A DNA stretch of 64,000 bases from Micromonospora acroterricola (GCF_003172955.1 NZ_QGKR01000186.1:90662-154661); one strand, 5' to 3'. Counted from the first letter of the stretch, positions 44,940-54,734 are shown. Notes: generated by a model not told the origin, from the sequence alone. Numbers and translations are program-made.

Positions 44940-46141
44940 CGGAGCGCCTCCAGGTCGAGCCCGCCCGTGCTGGCGACGCGGGCGAAGGCATGGGCGCTGG
45001 GCTTGGGGTGGCGGGTGAAGTCGTTGTTCCGGTCGACGGCTACCAGCCCGAACGTGGGTCGATAGCCTTCGCTCCACTCGAAGTTGTCAAAGGCCGACCA
45101 GTGCAGGTAGCCGCGCACGTCGACGCCTTCGGCCAGGGCCTGCGCGACTGCGGCGAGGTGGCTGTGCAGGTAGGCGACGCGTTCGGAGTCGTCGGTGGTG
45201 GCGATGCCGTTCTCGGTCACGTACAGCGGCAGGCCGGTGCGGGCGGCCCGGTGCAGCATCTGGCGCAGACCGTCGGGGTACACGGCCCAGCCCATCTGCG
45301 TCGTCGGCGTGCCCTCGGGCGGCAGGCCGAACCAGGTGGGTGAGGACGGGTCGACCCACTGCTTGCGGTAGTACTGCACGCCGAGCCAGTCGCCACGGTC
45401 CGGTCCGGTGAGCCCGTCGAGATAGCGGTCGACGATCTCGTGCTGCATCAGCTCGTGGAGCGTGTGGCAGGCCTCGTCGTCGCGGGCCGGGGCGAGCAGC
45501 GGCAACTGCAGCGCCAGGCCGGTGAGGCTGTCGGCCTCCTTGCGGACGGCCCGCACGCACTCGAAGTGGGCGCCGAACAGCGCTCCGCCGACCCGTTTCC
45601 AGAGGACCGGGTTGGCGATGCCGGGTGGGTGGTAGCCCTCGAGGTAGCCGTGCAGGGCCACCATCTGCGGTTCGTTGACGGTGCAGACGTACGGCATCAG
45701 CTCGCCCAGCTCGGCTGCGACGCGGGCACTGTAGCGGGCGAACGTCGCGGCGGCGTCCGGGGCGAGCCAGCCACCGCGGGCTGCGAACCAGCGCGGCAAC
45801 GTGAAGTGGTGCAGTGTCACGAAAGCGGTCAAACCTTCGTCGCGCAGGGCGGTGAGGACCCGCCGGTAATGGGCGATGGCGGCCTGGCTGAACTCACCGG
45901 GTGCCGGTTCGATGCGTGACCATTCCAGCGAGAGGCGGTGCGCATTGTGGGCGAGCGAGGACAGCAGGGCGAAGTCCTCCGAGTAGCGGTGGAAGTGATC
46001 GATGCCGTCGCCGGAGGATTCGACGGCCGCGCTGGTCGGGTCGTGTTCGAAGTCCCACCAGTCGTTGTTGGTGTTGCCGCCTTCGACCTGGTGGGCTGCG
46101 GTGGCGCTGCCCCAGAGGAAGTCATCCGGGAAGTCGGTCAC
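44936..46141 (-). CDS. Beta-glucosidase, GH1
   Basis: This 401-residue GH1 enzyme uses GTG 46141, with AAAGGA eight bases upstream, in preference to the much longer frame. It begins FPDDFLWGSATAAHQVEGGN as GH1 members do. The acid/base Glu lies in TVNEPQ and the nucleophile Glu in YVTENGIA. Somewhat short for GH1 (about 450 is common) but all core motifs are present. Cytoplasmic. Coupled to the GH3 gene downstream; with the rhamnosidase it would dismantle rhamnosyl-glucosides such as rutinosides. Confidence 0.92.
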   Translation of the reverse strand: MTDFPDDFLWGSATAAHQVEGGNTNNDWWDFEHDPTSAAVESSGDGIDHFHRYSEDFALLSSLAHNAHRLSLEWSRIEPAPGEFSQAAIAHYRRVLTALRDEGLTAFVTLHHFTLPRWFAARGGWLAPDAAATFARYSARVAAELGELMPYVCTVNEPQMVALHGYLEGYHPPGIANPVLWKRVGGALFGAHFECVRAVRKEADSLTGLALQLPLLAPARDDEACHTLHELMQHEIVDRYLDGLTGPDRGDWLGVQYYRKQWVDPSSPTWFGLPPEGTPTTQMGWAVYPDGLRQMLHRAARTGLPLYVTENGIATTDDSERVAYLHSHLAAVAQALAEGVDVRGYLHWSAFDNFEWSEGYRPTFGLVAVDRNNDFTRHPKPSAHAFARVASTGGLDLEALR

Positions 46142-46206
46142 GGGTGTCCTTTCGAGAGGGGCCGGCGGCCTCCGTGCCGGGGCGGGGCACGGAGGCCGCG
46201 TGGTGG

Positions 46207-47466
46207 CTACTCGCCCTTCTTGTATTCGGTGTCCATGTCCTTGAGCACGTCGTCCGCGGTGGCCTGGTTGCTGAAGACCTCCTGCAGGCCGCTGAGCATG
46301 GTCTGCTGCACCTTCGCGTTGGGCCACAACTGGTCCGGGAACGGCACGGTCTTGTTCTCCGCGACGAAGGTGGTTAGCTGCTTGAGTCCGGGGTCGACGA
46401 TGGTGCCGGCCTCGGGCAGGGTCGGGAGGCTGCCCTGCTTCTCGTTGAACAGCTTCATGCCCTCGGGTGACATCACGTAGGTGATGAACTTGAGCGCCAG
46501 TTCCTTGTTCTTGGCCTTGGCGTTGACGCCGTAGCCGGCGCCAGCGGCGGCTGGCACGAGGAAGGTGGCGGGGTCGTCGGTGGCCGGCAGTGCGGTCATC
46601 GTGAACGTGCCGTTCGGGTTCTTGCCCTTGAGTAGGCCGATGACCCAGTTGCCCTGGATGATGCCGAGGGTTTTGCCGGTCGCGGCCAGGGTCTGGCTGG
46701 CCTCGTAGCTGGTGCCCAGGGGGTTCTTCTGGAAGCAGCCGGCCGTGTTCATCTCGGTGTACTTGGCCATCGCCTGGGTCCAGGCGGAGCCTGCGAACGT
46801 GGTCTGCCCGGCCGCGAGTTTGGTGTTGAAGTCCTTGTCCTGGCCGAAGACGACGGTGGCGGCGAGGGCGTAGAGCACGAGCTGGGTGACCCAGTTGTCC
46901 TGGATGCCCAGCGCGTACGCGGGGGTTCCCTTGCTCGCCGCGTCGCGGCAAAAGCTCATCAGATCGGTCCAGGTGGTCGGCGCCTTCAGGCCCGACTTAC
47001 TCAGGGCTTCGTCGTTGTAGACCGCGCCGATGCCATTGAGACCGAACAGAGCGTTGTAGGTCTTGCCCTCGTACTGGGCGACCTGCTTGAACGATTCGGG
47101 CAGTTTTGACGCCCACGGTTGGTCGGACAGATCAAGCAGATAGCCCGGCTTGGACAGAACGAACGTCGCACCGGGGTTGCCGTTGCCCGGCCACACGGTC
47201 ATCACGTCGGGCGCCGTGCCGGAGGACAGTTGGGTACGGATCTGGGCCTGGTACTGATCGGCGCCGCTGGTCGTGAAGTTGACCTTCACACCGGGGTTGG
47301 CCGCCTCGAAGGCCTTGACAACGTCCTCGATGGAGCCCTGGTCGACCGAGGCGAGGGTCAACGTCTTCATGTCGTCGCCGCTGGCGTTGGTGCCGCTGCT
47401 GCACGCCGCGGCCAAACTGACCGCCGTTAAGGCGGAAACCACTGCCGCGAATCTACGAGCCTTCAT
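46207..47466 (-). CDS. Sugar-binding lipoprotein of ABC importer
   Basis: This 419-residue family-1 solute-binding protein has a signal peptide and lipobox SLAAAC (Cys about residue 22), then LTLASVDQGSIEDVVKAFEA, PDVMTVWPGNGN and LGIIQGNWVIGLLKG. It partners the permeases at 50.1-51.9 kb. Its gene follows the intracellular rhamnosidase instead of standing beside the permeases, an unusual order. It probably binds a rhamnosyl-oligosaccharide or glycoside. Confidence 0.9.
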   Translation of the reverse strand: MKARRFAAVVSALTAVSLAAACSSGTNASGDDMKTLTLASVDQGSIEDVVKAFEAANPGVKVNFTTSGADQYQAQIRTQLSSGTAPDVMTVWPGNGNPGATFVLSKPGYLLDLSDQPWASKLPESFKQVAQYEGKTYNALFGLNGIGAVYNDEALSKSGLKAPTTWTDLMSFCRDAASKGTPAYALGIQDNWVTQLVLYALAATVVFGQDKDFNTKLAAGQTTFAGSAWTQAMAKYTEMNTAGCFQKNPLGTSYEASQTLAATGKTLGIIQGNWVIGLLKGKNPNGTFTMTALPATDDPATFLVPAAAGAGYGVNAKAKNKELALKFITYVMSPEGMKLFNEKQGSLPTLPEAGTIVDPGLKQLTTFVAENKTVPFPDQLWPNAKVQQTMLSGLQEVFSNQATADDVLKDMDTEYKKGE

Positions 47467-47487
47467 GATCGCTCCTGCGGTTGGAGA

Positions 47488-50124
47488 TCAATAAGAGGTG
47501 GCGGTGAACGTGTACCGGCCGGACGTCAGGCGCAGGGTGGCCCCACGGGCGGACGGCACGGCCGTGACGGGAGCGTCGTTGTGACAGACGCTGCCCGGGT
47601 CGGGGGTGGGAATCTCGAGAACGGCGGTGCTGCCGGGCGGCACCGTCACCTCGACGGTGAGCTGGCCGCCGTCGAGGTTCCACCCGCAACGGACCAGCCC
47701 TCGGGCGGTCTCCTGCTCGGCGCGCGCCCAGGTGAGCGTGCCGCCGGGTGTGGGCCGCAGCAGGAGCTCTTTGTAGGCGACCGAGCCGGGTGCCTGGTCG
47801 ATGCCGGCGACGCGGCCGAAAAGCCAGTCACCGACGCTGCCGAGGCTGTAGTGGTTGAAGGAGTTCATCGCGGCGGACTGGAACCCGCCGTGCTCGGTCC
47901 AGCCGTCCCAGCGTTCCCAGATCGTGGTGGCGCCGTGCCGGATGGAGTATCCCCAGGAAGGGAATTCCTGCTGGTGCAGCAACGCGTAGGCGAGGTCCTC
48001 GCGGCCGTGCTCGGTCAGTACCGGGCACAGCAGCGGCACCCCGACGAACCCGGTGGTGAGCCGGTTTCCGCGCTTCTCCACGTCGGCCGCCAGGTGATCG
48101 GCCGCTGCGGCTATCAGCTCTTCCGGCAGCAGGTCAAAACCCAGGGCCAGCAGGTACGCGGTCTGGGTGCCGCCTTCGACGGTGCCGTCGTGGCCGACGT
48201 ACGCGTCGATGAAGGCTGAGCGGATCTTGTCGTGCAGGGCCCGGTACTCGCCCGCCTCGGTCCGCCCGAGCACGTCGGCGGCGTCGGCGACGATTCGGGT
48301 GCTGTAGGCGAAGTAGGCGGTGGACAAGACGTCGCGTGGGGTTTCGGCGTCGACCTGCAGCCAGTCGCCGTACGAGTTGCCGGTGCGGTGCCGCCACAGC
48401 AGATCGGGGTTGTGTCGCCTGATGTGCTCGACCCAGGCGGCCATCGAGTCGAAGCTGCGCTCGAGCGTCCGCCGGTCGCCGTAGGTCCGCCACAGCAGCC
48501 AGGGGATGATGACGCCGGCGTCGCCCCAGGCCGGGGCACCTTCACGGTCGAGCACCATGATCGGTGCGACGTCCCGGAAGGCGCCGTCGGCGTCCTGCCC
48601 GTCGACCACGTCGCGCAGCCAGCGGGCGAAGAACGCGGACACGTCGGCGTTGCGGGTCGCGGTGGGCGCGAAGACCTGGGCGTCGGCGAGCCAGCCGAGC
48701 CGCTCGTCGCGCTGCGGGCAGTCGGTGGGCACCGCGAGGAAGTTGCCCCGCTGCCCCCACACGATGTTGGCCTGCAACTGCTCGGCCATCGGGTCGGAGC
48801 AGGTGAACCGACCGGTGAAGGAGGTGTCGTTGTGCAGCACCCGGGCGCTCACGTCACCTGGGTCCAGCTCACCCGGGTAGCCGCTGATCTCGGCGTAGCG
48901 GAAGCCGTGGAAGGTGAACTGCGGCTCGAACGTCTCGTCGCCGCCGGCGGTGACGTACGTGTCGGTGGCCGCGGCTCGGCGCAGGTTGTCCAGGTAGAGC
49001 TCGCCGTCGGCGAGGACCTCGGCGTGGCGCAGCACGATCCGCCGGCCCGGTTCGGCGCCGCGGACGCGCAGCCGCACGCGACCGACCAGATTCTGGCCGA
49101 AGTCGACGATGACGCGGTCCTCACGGTGGTCCACGATTGTCGCGGGCAGCTCAGCGGTGATGCGTATCGGATCGTCAGGTTCGGCGACCAGTGGGCCGGG
49201 CTCCGTGTCGAGCACGGCGACGGGCTGGAAGCCGTCGTCGTCCCACGAGGACCGGCGGGCGTCGACGAACTGTCCCATCAGCAGGTCGGCCGCGCGGATC
49301 GGGCCCGGCCGCTCGCCCCATCCGCCGTCGGTGACGATCACCTGCCGGGATCCGTCGGCGAAGTCCAGGACGAGTTGAGCCAGAAAGGCGGGCGTGACGC
49401 CGTAGTGCCGGGCGGGGCGGCTCGGGTCGAAGCCGACGTGGCCGCTCCACCAGCCGTCGGCGACGATCGCGGCCAGGACGTTGGTCCCGGCGTGCACCTG
49501 CTTCGTGACGTCGTACGTCTGGTACTGCAGACGACGGTGATATTCGGTCCAGCCCGGAGCGAGTTCGAGGTCGCCGACCCGCTGCCCGTTGAGGCTGGGC
49601 TCGTAGACGCCGCGCGCGGTGGCGTACAGGCGAGCCCGTACCGGCTGCGCCGAGATGTCGAACGACTGCCGTAGGTAGAGGGGCGCTCCGGCGGGATCGG
49701 GGAAGGACCGTTCCTCGTCGGTGGGTGGGTCGACCAATGGCAGGTTGACCGGGTCGCGGCCGATCCAGACGGCGCTCCAGTCGTCGCGATGCAGCAGTCC
49801 GGTCTCGAACCAGGTCTGTGCGGCACCGGACATTGCGCCGAACTCGTCCCAGGTCTCGATGCGCCAGTGGTAGCGGGTGGCCGACTGCAAGGCCGGGCCG
49901 TCCCAGGCGACGAGCAGCGTGTCGTCGCTCATTCGACGCCCGCTGTCCCAAATCAGCCGGCTGGGCTCGTCCAGGTCCTGCTCGCGCAGGGCGGCGGTGA
50001 TCCGGAACGCGGTCTGAGCGGCGCCACGACGGTCGCTGCGCAGTTTCCAGGAAAGGCGCGGGCGGGTTTCACCCAGGCCGAGCGGCTCGGTGCGCTGTTC
50101 GGTCGTCAAGCCGTACGGAGTCAT
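47488..50124 (-). CDS. Intracellular alpha-L-rhamnosidase, GH78
   Basis: This 878-residue protein has no signal peptide; ATG 50124 overlaps the permease stop (ATGA). N-domains include QRTEPLGLGETRPRLSWKL and ATARGVYEPSLNGQRVGDLE, then VIVDFGQNLVGRVRLRV. The catalytic six-hairpin domain has VPTDCPQRDERLGWLADAQV, the GH78 general-acid motif, and ATTIWERWDGWTEHGGFQ with the general base Glu. It cleaves rhamnose from imported glycosides and is embedded between transporter genes. Confidence 0.93.
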   Translation of the reverse strand: MTPYGLTTEQRTEPLGLGETRPRLSWKLRSDRRGAAQTAFRITAALREQDLDEPSRLIWDSGRRMSDDTLLVAWDGPALQSATRYHWRIETWDEFGAMSGAAQTWFETGLLHRDDWSAVWIGRDPVNLPLVDPPTDEERSFPDPAGAPLYLRQSFDISAQPVRARLYATARGVYEPSLNGQRVGDLELAPGWTEYHRRLQYQTYDVTKQVHAGTNVLAAIVADGWWSGHVGFDPSRPARHYGVTPAFLAQLVLDFADGSRQVIVTDGGWGERPGPIRAADLLMGQFVDARRSSWDDDGFQPVAVLDTEPGPLVAEPDDPIRITAELPATIVDHREDRVIVDFGQNLVGRVRLRVRGAEPGRRIVLRHAEVLADGELYLDNLRRAAATDTYVTAGGDETFEPQFTFHGFRYAEISGYPGELDPGDVSARVLHNDTSFTGRFTCSDPMAEQLQANIVWGQRGNFLAVPTDCPQRDERLGWLADAQVFAPTATRNADVSAFFARWLRDVVDGQDADGAFRDVAPIMVLDREGAPAWGDAGVIIPWLLWRTYGDRRTLERSFDSMAAWVEHIRRHNPDLLWRHRTGNSYGDWLQVDAETPRDVLSTAYFAYSTRIVADAADVLGRTEAGEYRALHDKIRSAFIDAYVGHDGTVEGGTQTAYLLALGFDLLPEELIAAAADHLAADVEKRGNRLTTGFVGVPLLCPVLTEHGREDLAYALLHQQEFPSWGYSIRHGATTIWERWDGWTEHGGFQSAAMNSFNHYSLGSVGDWLFGRVAGIDQAPGSVAYKELLLRPTPGGTLTWARAEQETARGLVRCGWNLDGGQLTVEVTVPPGSTAVLEIPTPDPGSVCHNDAPVTAVPSARGATLRLTSGRYTFTATSY

Positions 50125-50942
50125 CCCTTCAGCCCTCCCGCGAAGCCGTTGATGATGCTGCGCTGCAGCGCGAGGTAGACCGCCAGGACCGGCACGATGC
50201 TGATCAGCAGGGCGGCGAAGATGAGGTTCCAGTCCGAGACGAACTGGCCGACGAAGCCCGCGACGGCCACCGGCACGGTCTGCTGGTCGCTGCCGCTCAG
50301 ATAGAGCAGCGGTGTGAAGAAGTCGTTCCACACCGCCACGGCGTTGAGCACCAGCGCGGTGACCGTGATGGGCTTGAGCATGGGCAGCACGACGTAACGG
50401 AACGTCTTGAAGGGGCTGGCTCCGTCGATCGAGGCGGCATCCTCGAAGTCGCGTGGCAGGGCGCGCAGGAAACCCACGTACAGGAAGGTCGTGAACGGCA
50501 CCTGCAAGCCGGCGTAGAAGAGTACGAGCGACCAGATCGAGCCGAGCAGTCCGAGGTCCCGGATCGTCTGGTAGAGCGGCAGCGAGGCCAGCTGGAACGG
50601 CAGGATCAGACCGAGCATGATCAGCAGAAAGGTGCCGCGCGACCAGCGGGCCGCGCTCCTCGCCAACGGGTACGCGGCGAGGGCGGACACGGCCAGCACG
50701 ATGAACACGCTGACGGTGGTGACCAGCACACTGTTGATCAGCGCGCCGCCGAGACCGGCCTCGCGCCACGCGCCGGTGAAGTTGTCGAACGTCGGCGAAG
50801 TCGTCGGGCGGATCGGCGACGACGTATCCGAGGGCTGCCGGATGGCCAGGTTGACCAGCACGTACACCGGGAAGGCGAAGACGATGCCGACCGCGACCAT
50901 CACCATCTCGAGGACAAAGGTACGTTTCGTGTAGCGGTTCAT
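50121..50942 (-). CDS. Sugar ABC permease, MalG type
   Basis: This 273-residue permease with six membrane segments has the EAA loop LPRDFEDAASIDGASPFKTF. It overlaps the upstream permease (ATGA at 50939-50942) and the downstream rhamnosidase. No ATPase gene lies in the locus; actinobacterial sugar importers of this class often borrow a shared MsiK-type ATPase. Confidence 0.92.
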   Translation of the reverse strand: MNRYTKRTFVLEMVMVAVGIVFAFPVYVLVNLAIRQPSDTSSPIRPTTSPTFDNFTGAWREAGLGGALINSVLVTTVSVFIVLAVSALAAYPLARSAARWSRGTFLLIMLGLILPFQLASLPLYQTIRDLGLLGSIWSLVLFYAGLQVPFTTFLYVGFLRALPRDFEDAASIDGASPFKTFRYVVLPMLKPITVTALVLNAVAVWNDFFTPLLYLSGSDQQTVPVAVAGFVGQFVSDWNLIFAALLISIVPVLAVYLALQRSIINGFAGGLKG

Positions 50943-51874
50943 GACGCCGCCTTCTCGTTGCGGTTGAGCACGGTGAACTGACCGGCAGAGACGACCGCGA
51001 CGATGACGGTGAGCACGACGGCGAGGGCGATGCTGTAGCCGAAATCGCCGAGGGTGAAGGCGTCCTTGTAGATCAACGTCGAGATGGTGTCGGTGGCGTG
51101 CCCCGGACCACCACCGGTGAGCGCGTAGACCTGGTCGAACAGCTTGATCCCGCCGATGATCGACAGCATCAGATTGATGGTGATGGCGGGCGCCAGTAGG
51201 GGCCGGACGATCGACCAGAAGCGGCGCACGGGGGCGGTGCCGTCGATCGCGGCGGCCTCGTAGATCTCACGAGGAATCGACTGCAGGCCGGCCAGGAAGA
51301 TGACCATCGAGTAGCCCGAGAACTGCCACACCACGACGAGGACAACCATCCAGAGCGCGAGATCGGGGTCGCCGAGCCAGTCCTGCTGCCAACTGTTCAG
51401 TCCGACCGTGCCGAGCAGGCTGTTAACCGCGCCGTCGGGACCAAGCAAATTACGCCACAGGTAGGCGGTGACGATCGGGGTGATCACCGCGGGGGCGAAC
51501 AGCAGCACCCGCAGGAAGTTCCGCGTCTTGATCATGCTGTTGACGCCGAGGGCAAGCAGCAGGCCAATCCCGTTCTGGATGACAGTGACGGCGACCGCGA
51601 TCAGCAGCGTGTGCCACACCGCCTGCAACGCGTCACCGTCGTCGAGGATGTCGATGAAGTTACGCAGGCCGATGAACGCGAAGTCCGGGTCGAGGCCGTC
51701 CCAGTCGGTGAAGGCGTAGTAGACGCCGCGGGCGCTGGGCACCAGCACCACGAACGCGAAGAGCAGAAGCGCCGGCAGGACGAACCACCACGGCGGCGCG
51801 ACCCGGCTACGCCGCAGTGGCGGCGCAGCGGAGACGGCCCGGCCGGGAGGGCGAACCTTGAGATCAGCTGTCAC
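50939..51874 (-). CDS. Sugar ABC permease, MalF type
   Basis: This 311-residue permease has the EAA loop IPREIYEAAAIDGTAPVRRF and conserved GGIKLFDQVYALTGGGPGHA. GTG 51874 starts the operon; a LacI-type operator lies 17-28 bp upstream. It is divergent from the lacI gene at 52119. Confidence 0.92.
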   Translation of the reverse strand: MTADLKVRPPGRAVSAAPPLRRSRVAPPWWFVLPALLLFAFVVLVPSARGVYYAFTDWDGLDPDFAFIGLRNFIDILDDGDALQAVWHTLLIAVAVTVIQNGIGLLLALGVNSMIKTRNFLRVLLFAPAVITPIVTAYLWRNLLGPDGAVNSLLGTVGLNSWQQDWLGDPDLALWMVVLVVVWQFSGYSMVIFLAGLQSIPREIYEAAAIDGTAPVRRFWSIVRPLLAPAITINLMLSIIGGIKLFDQVYALTGGGPGHATDTISTLIYKDAFTLGDFGYSIALAVVLTVIVAVVSAGQFTVLNRNEKAAS

Positions 51875-51890
51875 GAGAACCCACTTGACT

Positions 51891-51902
51891 GAATCGTTTC
51901 AT
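51891..51902. promoter_or_regulatory. LacI-type operator of the ABC/rhamnosidase operon
   Basis: TGAATCGTTTCA is an imperfect palindrome with TGAA/TTCA arms. The minus-strand reading TGAAACGATTCA shares TGAAACG with the 28-bp palindrome at 55710. It lies just downstream of a -10-like TGTAAAT (minus strand) and just before the GTG at 51874, as expected for repression. Confidence 0.55.
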
Positions 51903-51966
51903 TTACAGTTGCTGACGGGGCTGCCTTCGAAGGAGAGCAGGGGAGGGTTATGCCGTGTGACGTGAG

Positions 51967-52098
51967 TAACGTTTTCCACGATGTTTCGCCGACACTACGA
52001 GCAGATGCCAACCTCGTCAAGACCATCCCTGATCAACGTTATTCAAGGGTCACGCAGGTTCCTGCTAGCGCCGGGTCTGATCTAAGGTGGGTAACGTT
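51967..52098. promoter_or_regulatory. Three AACGTT-centred sites before lacI
   Basis: GAGTAACGTTTTCC (core 51968-51973), GATCAACGTTATTCA (core 52035-52040) and GGGTAACGTTTCTC (core 52093-52098) all centre on AACGTT with an AT-leaning flank. A fourth, TAACGTTCCC, is at 55741. These look like LacI-family boxes and suggest autoregulation with looping between lacI and the ABC operon. Confidence 0.45.
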
Positions 52099-52118
52099 TC
52101 TCGCGCTTAGGAGCTCGT

Positions 52119-53144
52119 ATGCACCCATCCCGCCGCGTCACGATCATCGACGTCGCCCGGCACGCCGGGGTGTCCACCACTGCCGTCTCCAAGGTCATGC
52201 GCAACGCGTACGGCGCCAGCCCGGAGATGCAGATCAAGGTCCGCGCGGCCATCGAGGAGCTCGGCTACCGGCCCTCGGCCGCAGCCCGGGGCCTGCGTGG
52301 GCAGACGTACACGATCGGTGTGATGCTGCCCGAGATGCGCAACCCGTTCTTCGCCGACATCCTCGACGGCGTCACCGAACACCTCGGTGGCACCGACTAC
52401 CAGGTGCTCATGGCCGCCTGCTGCAACGACGAGGCGGGCGAAGTTCGCATCACCGAGGCGATGATCGACCGGAGCATGGACGGCATCATCCTCATCGCCC
52501 CGATCTCCTCACGCCGCCACCTGCAAAAGGTCGCCCGCGCCGTGCCCACGGTGGTAGTCGGCCGGCACGGGCACTCCCCCGACTACGACACGGTCACTGA
52601 CGACGACTTCGCCGGCGCCGGGCTCGTCGTCGACCACCTCGTCGCGCTCGGCCACCGGCGCATCGCCCACATCGAGCACGCCGAGAAGAATCCCGTACGC
52701 CTCAAGGAAATGCCGAACGCCCAACGCGCTGACGGCTACCGCCACGCCATGCAGGCCCACGGACTCGGCGACTACATCGACATCGCCTCCACGACCTACA
52801 CGCAGCAAGGCGGATACCTCGGAGCCCAGCAGCTCCTGGCCCGTCCGCAGCGCCCAACCGCCATTTTCGCCGGCGCCGACATCGTCGCCATGGGGGTGCT
52901 TGACGCCCTCACCGAGGCCGGGCTGTCCGCGCCCCAGGACATCTCCGTCGCCGGGTACGACGACACCATGTTCGCCGCCTTCGGCCCGATCTCCCTGACC
53001 ACCGTGGACCAGGCCGGACACCAGATGGGCCTCAACGCGGTCCGGCTGCTGCTCGATCGCGTCGCCAGCCGAGGCAGGCCGACCGCCCAGATCAAGCTCT
53101 CACCCACCCTGATCACTCGGCGCACCACCGCACCGATTCCCTAA
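52119..53144 (+). CDS. LacI-family repressor of the glycoside locus
   Basis: This 341-residue protein has an N-terminal HTH VTIIDVARHAGVSTTAVSKV and hinge ELGYRPSAAARGLRGQ. The periplasmic-binding-like sensor domain has IGVMLPEMRNPFFADILDGV and ISVAGYDDTMFAAFGPISLT. TAGGAG precedes the ATG. It is divergent from the sugar ABC operon and surrounded by AACGTT/TGAAACG sites. The inducer is probably rhamnose, a rhamnoside or glucose-containing disaccharide released by the locus enzymes. Confidence 0.92.
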   Translation: MHPSRRVTIIDVARHAGVSTTAVSKVMRNAYGASPEMQIKVRAAIEELGYRPSAAARGLRGQTYTIGVMLPEMRNPFFADILDGVTEHLGGTDYQVLMAACCNDEAGEVRITEAMIDRSMDGIILIAPISSRRHLQKVARAVPTVVVGRHGHSPDYDTVTDDDFAGAGLVVDHLVALGHRRIAHIEHAEKNPVRLKEMPNAQRADGYRHAMQAHGLGDYIDIASTTYTQQGGYLGAQQLLARPQRPTAIFAGADIVAMGVLDALTEAGLSAPQDISVAGYDDTMFAAFGPISLTTVDQAGHQMGLNAVRLLLDRVASRGRPTAQIKLSPTLITRRTTAPIP

Positions 53145-53267
53145 CCTCCAGATCGAAGAGATTCCACGATCGTCGAGCGTGCTGATCCCGATGCGCGAGC
53201 TCACGATGCCCCCGCCGTTGACGCGACGGCGGCCGACGCTCAGGAATCGTGGAGGGTGGCAGGGCCA

Positions 53268-53517
53268 CGGCACCGTCGTCGACGAAGATCTTCAGCCACG
53301 GGATCATCGTGCGGGCGAGGATCGTGCTCGGCTGCCCGATGTAGTTGTGGCCCGCACCGGTGACCTCGATGTAGGCGCGTCCGGTCGTCGCTGGGTTCGG
53401 CACGGCGGCGACGAGCGCGGCAAGAGCCATCGCCGAGGCGGCCAGGGCTTTCCGGGTTTGAGACGACCACACGCATCGATGCAGGTCGGGGTCAAGGCAC
53501 CCGACCTCGTCCAGCAC
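53268..53517 (-). pseudogene. Internally deleted copy of the cutinase-fold esterase
   Basis: The minus strand reads TRKALAASAMALAALVAAVP, a signal-peptide-like stretch. It is joined directly to ATTGRAYIEVTGAGHNYIGQ and PSTILARTMIPWLKIFVDD, nearly the same as the C-terminal 40 residues of the esterase at 54735-55694 (DNA also closely similar). The catalytic Ser region is missing. It is best explained as a duplicated esterase gene that lost its middle. Confidence 0.7.
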
Positions 53518-53552
53518 GAACCATCAGCGATGCGACCTCGAAAGGCACCCGC

Positions 53553-54416
53553 GTGGTGAATGTTTCAACGACGGAACGAAAGATTGTCGGCCCGCACGGT
53601 GAGATACCGGTACGCGTCTACGCACCCACGGCAGGTGAGCGGTCAGTCAGTCCCCGACTGGGTTTGGTTTGGGCACACGGGGGCGGCTTCGCCGGAGGCG
53701 ACCTCGACATGCCCGAGAACGACTGGGTCGCTCGACAGCTCGCGCAACGGGGACTCGTGGTCGTCACGGTGGACTACCGGCTCTCGCCGCTTCCGGACGG
53801 CGAGAGCACCGGGATGCCGGAGGTGCGGCGCTTCCCTTACCCCGTCGCGTCCGAAGAGGTGACCGCGGCCTTCACTTGGGCCACGACCTCCGACCCCACT
53901 GTCCCCGCCGCCAACTGGGCCCTCGGCGGCGCCAGCGCGGGCGGCAACCTGGCCGCGGGCGCGGCCCTGCGCCTGCGTGACACCGGCCGCCCACTTCCAC
54001 GTGCGTTGATGCTGGCCTACCCAGTGCTTCACGCCGCACTGCCGCCGGTGCCGACGGAGCTGGTCGCCAAAGTGCGAGCCCTGCCGCCGCCGTTCAACTT
54101 CGGCGCGGAGCAGATCGCGGCGATGAATCTGGCCTATGTGCAAGAGCCGGGCGCCCTGGCCGAGGCTTACGCGTTTCCCGGCGGTCACGACCTGTCCGGG
54201 CTGCCGCCGGCCTTCATCCTCAACTGCGACTCCGACAGCCTTCGGGCGTCCGGGCAGCAGTTCGGCGTCGAACTCGCGGCCGCGGGCGTCGAAGTCATCG
54301 TGATGCGTGAGCCCGGCACCAGCCACGGCCACCTCAACGATCCGGACGATCCGGCGGCGCTGCGCAGCATCACCCGGATCGCGGAGTGGCTGACCCGATC
54401 CACAATCTGCCCATAA
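53553..54416 (+). CDS. HSL-type alpha/beta hydrolase (esterase)
   Basis: This 287-residue esterase of the hormone-sensitive-lipase family has oxyanion motif WAHGGGFAGGD near residue 40. The nucleophile elbow is ALGGASAGGNLAAGAALRL near 125, an Asp lies in CDSDSLRASG, and the His is in EPGTSHGHLND. GTG 53553 has AAAGG upstream. Cytoplasmic. It probably hydrolyses short acyl esters freed from or attached to imported glycosides. A strong hairpin terminator follows at 54630. Confidence 0.87.
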   Translation: MVNVSTTERKIVGPHGEIPVRVYAPTAGERSVSPRLGLVWAHGGGFAGGDLDMPENDWVARQLAQRGLVVVTVDYRLSPLPDGESTGMPEVRRFPYPVASEEVTAAFTWATTSDPTVPAANWALGGASAGGNLAAGAALRLRDTGRPLPRALMLAYPVLHAALPPVPTELVAKVRALPPPFNFGAEQIAAMNLAYVQEPGALAEAYAFPGGHDLSGLPPAFILNCDSDSLRASGQQFGVELAAAGVEVIVMREPGTSHGHLNDPDDPAALRSITRIAEWLTRSTICP

Positions 54417-54629
54417 CCCAGGTGACGCTTTCCGCCACCCTCGCCGCCCGCTGACGACAGCTTCGCCGTAGTCCCCGCGGCGGCGTCTGCCACCGGGCAC
54501 GCTGCTCGGCTCCGCAGCTTGGAGATCCTTGACCTCGGAGTTCGCCGCGGGACTGCGCCGCCTACGTCCGGGCTTCAGCCACCTTTCGGTTGTCGCCGAG
54601 CCGGTAGCGAGGCTGCGCGAGAGCAGGCC

Positions 54630-54660
54630 GGCGCCGCTGCCGTTCGACGACAGCGGCGCC
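54630..54660 (+). terminator. Hairpin terminator after the HSL esterase
   Basis: GGCGCCGCTG (54630-54639) and CAGCGGCGCC (54651-54660) form a perfect 10-bp stem with an 11-nt loop, followed by TTCTG. It also lies downstream of the minus-strand esterase and may work both ways. Confidence 0.6.
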
Positions 54661-54734
54661 TTCTGAAAATCGGCAGCGGGAGACGATCAAGGCCGGCGTG
54701 CGGCAGCCTCAGCCCGGGCGGCCTGGCATCTCAT

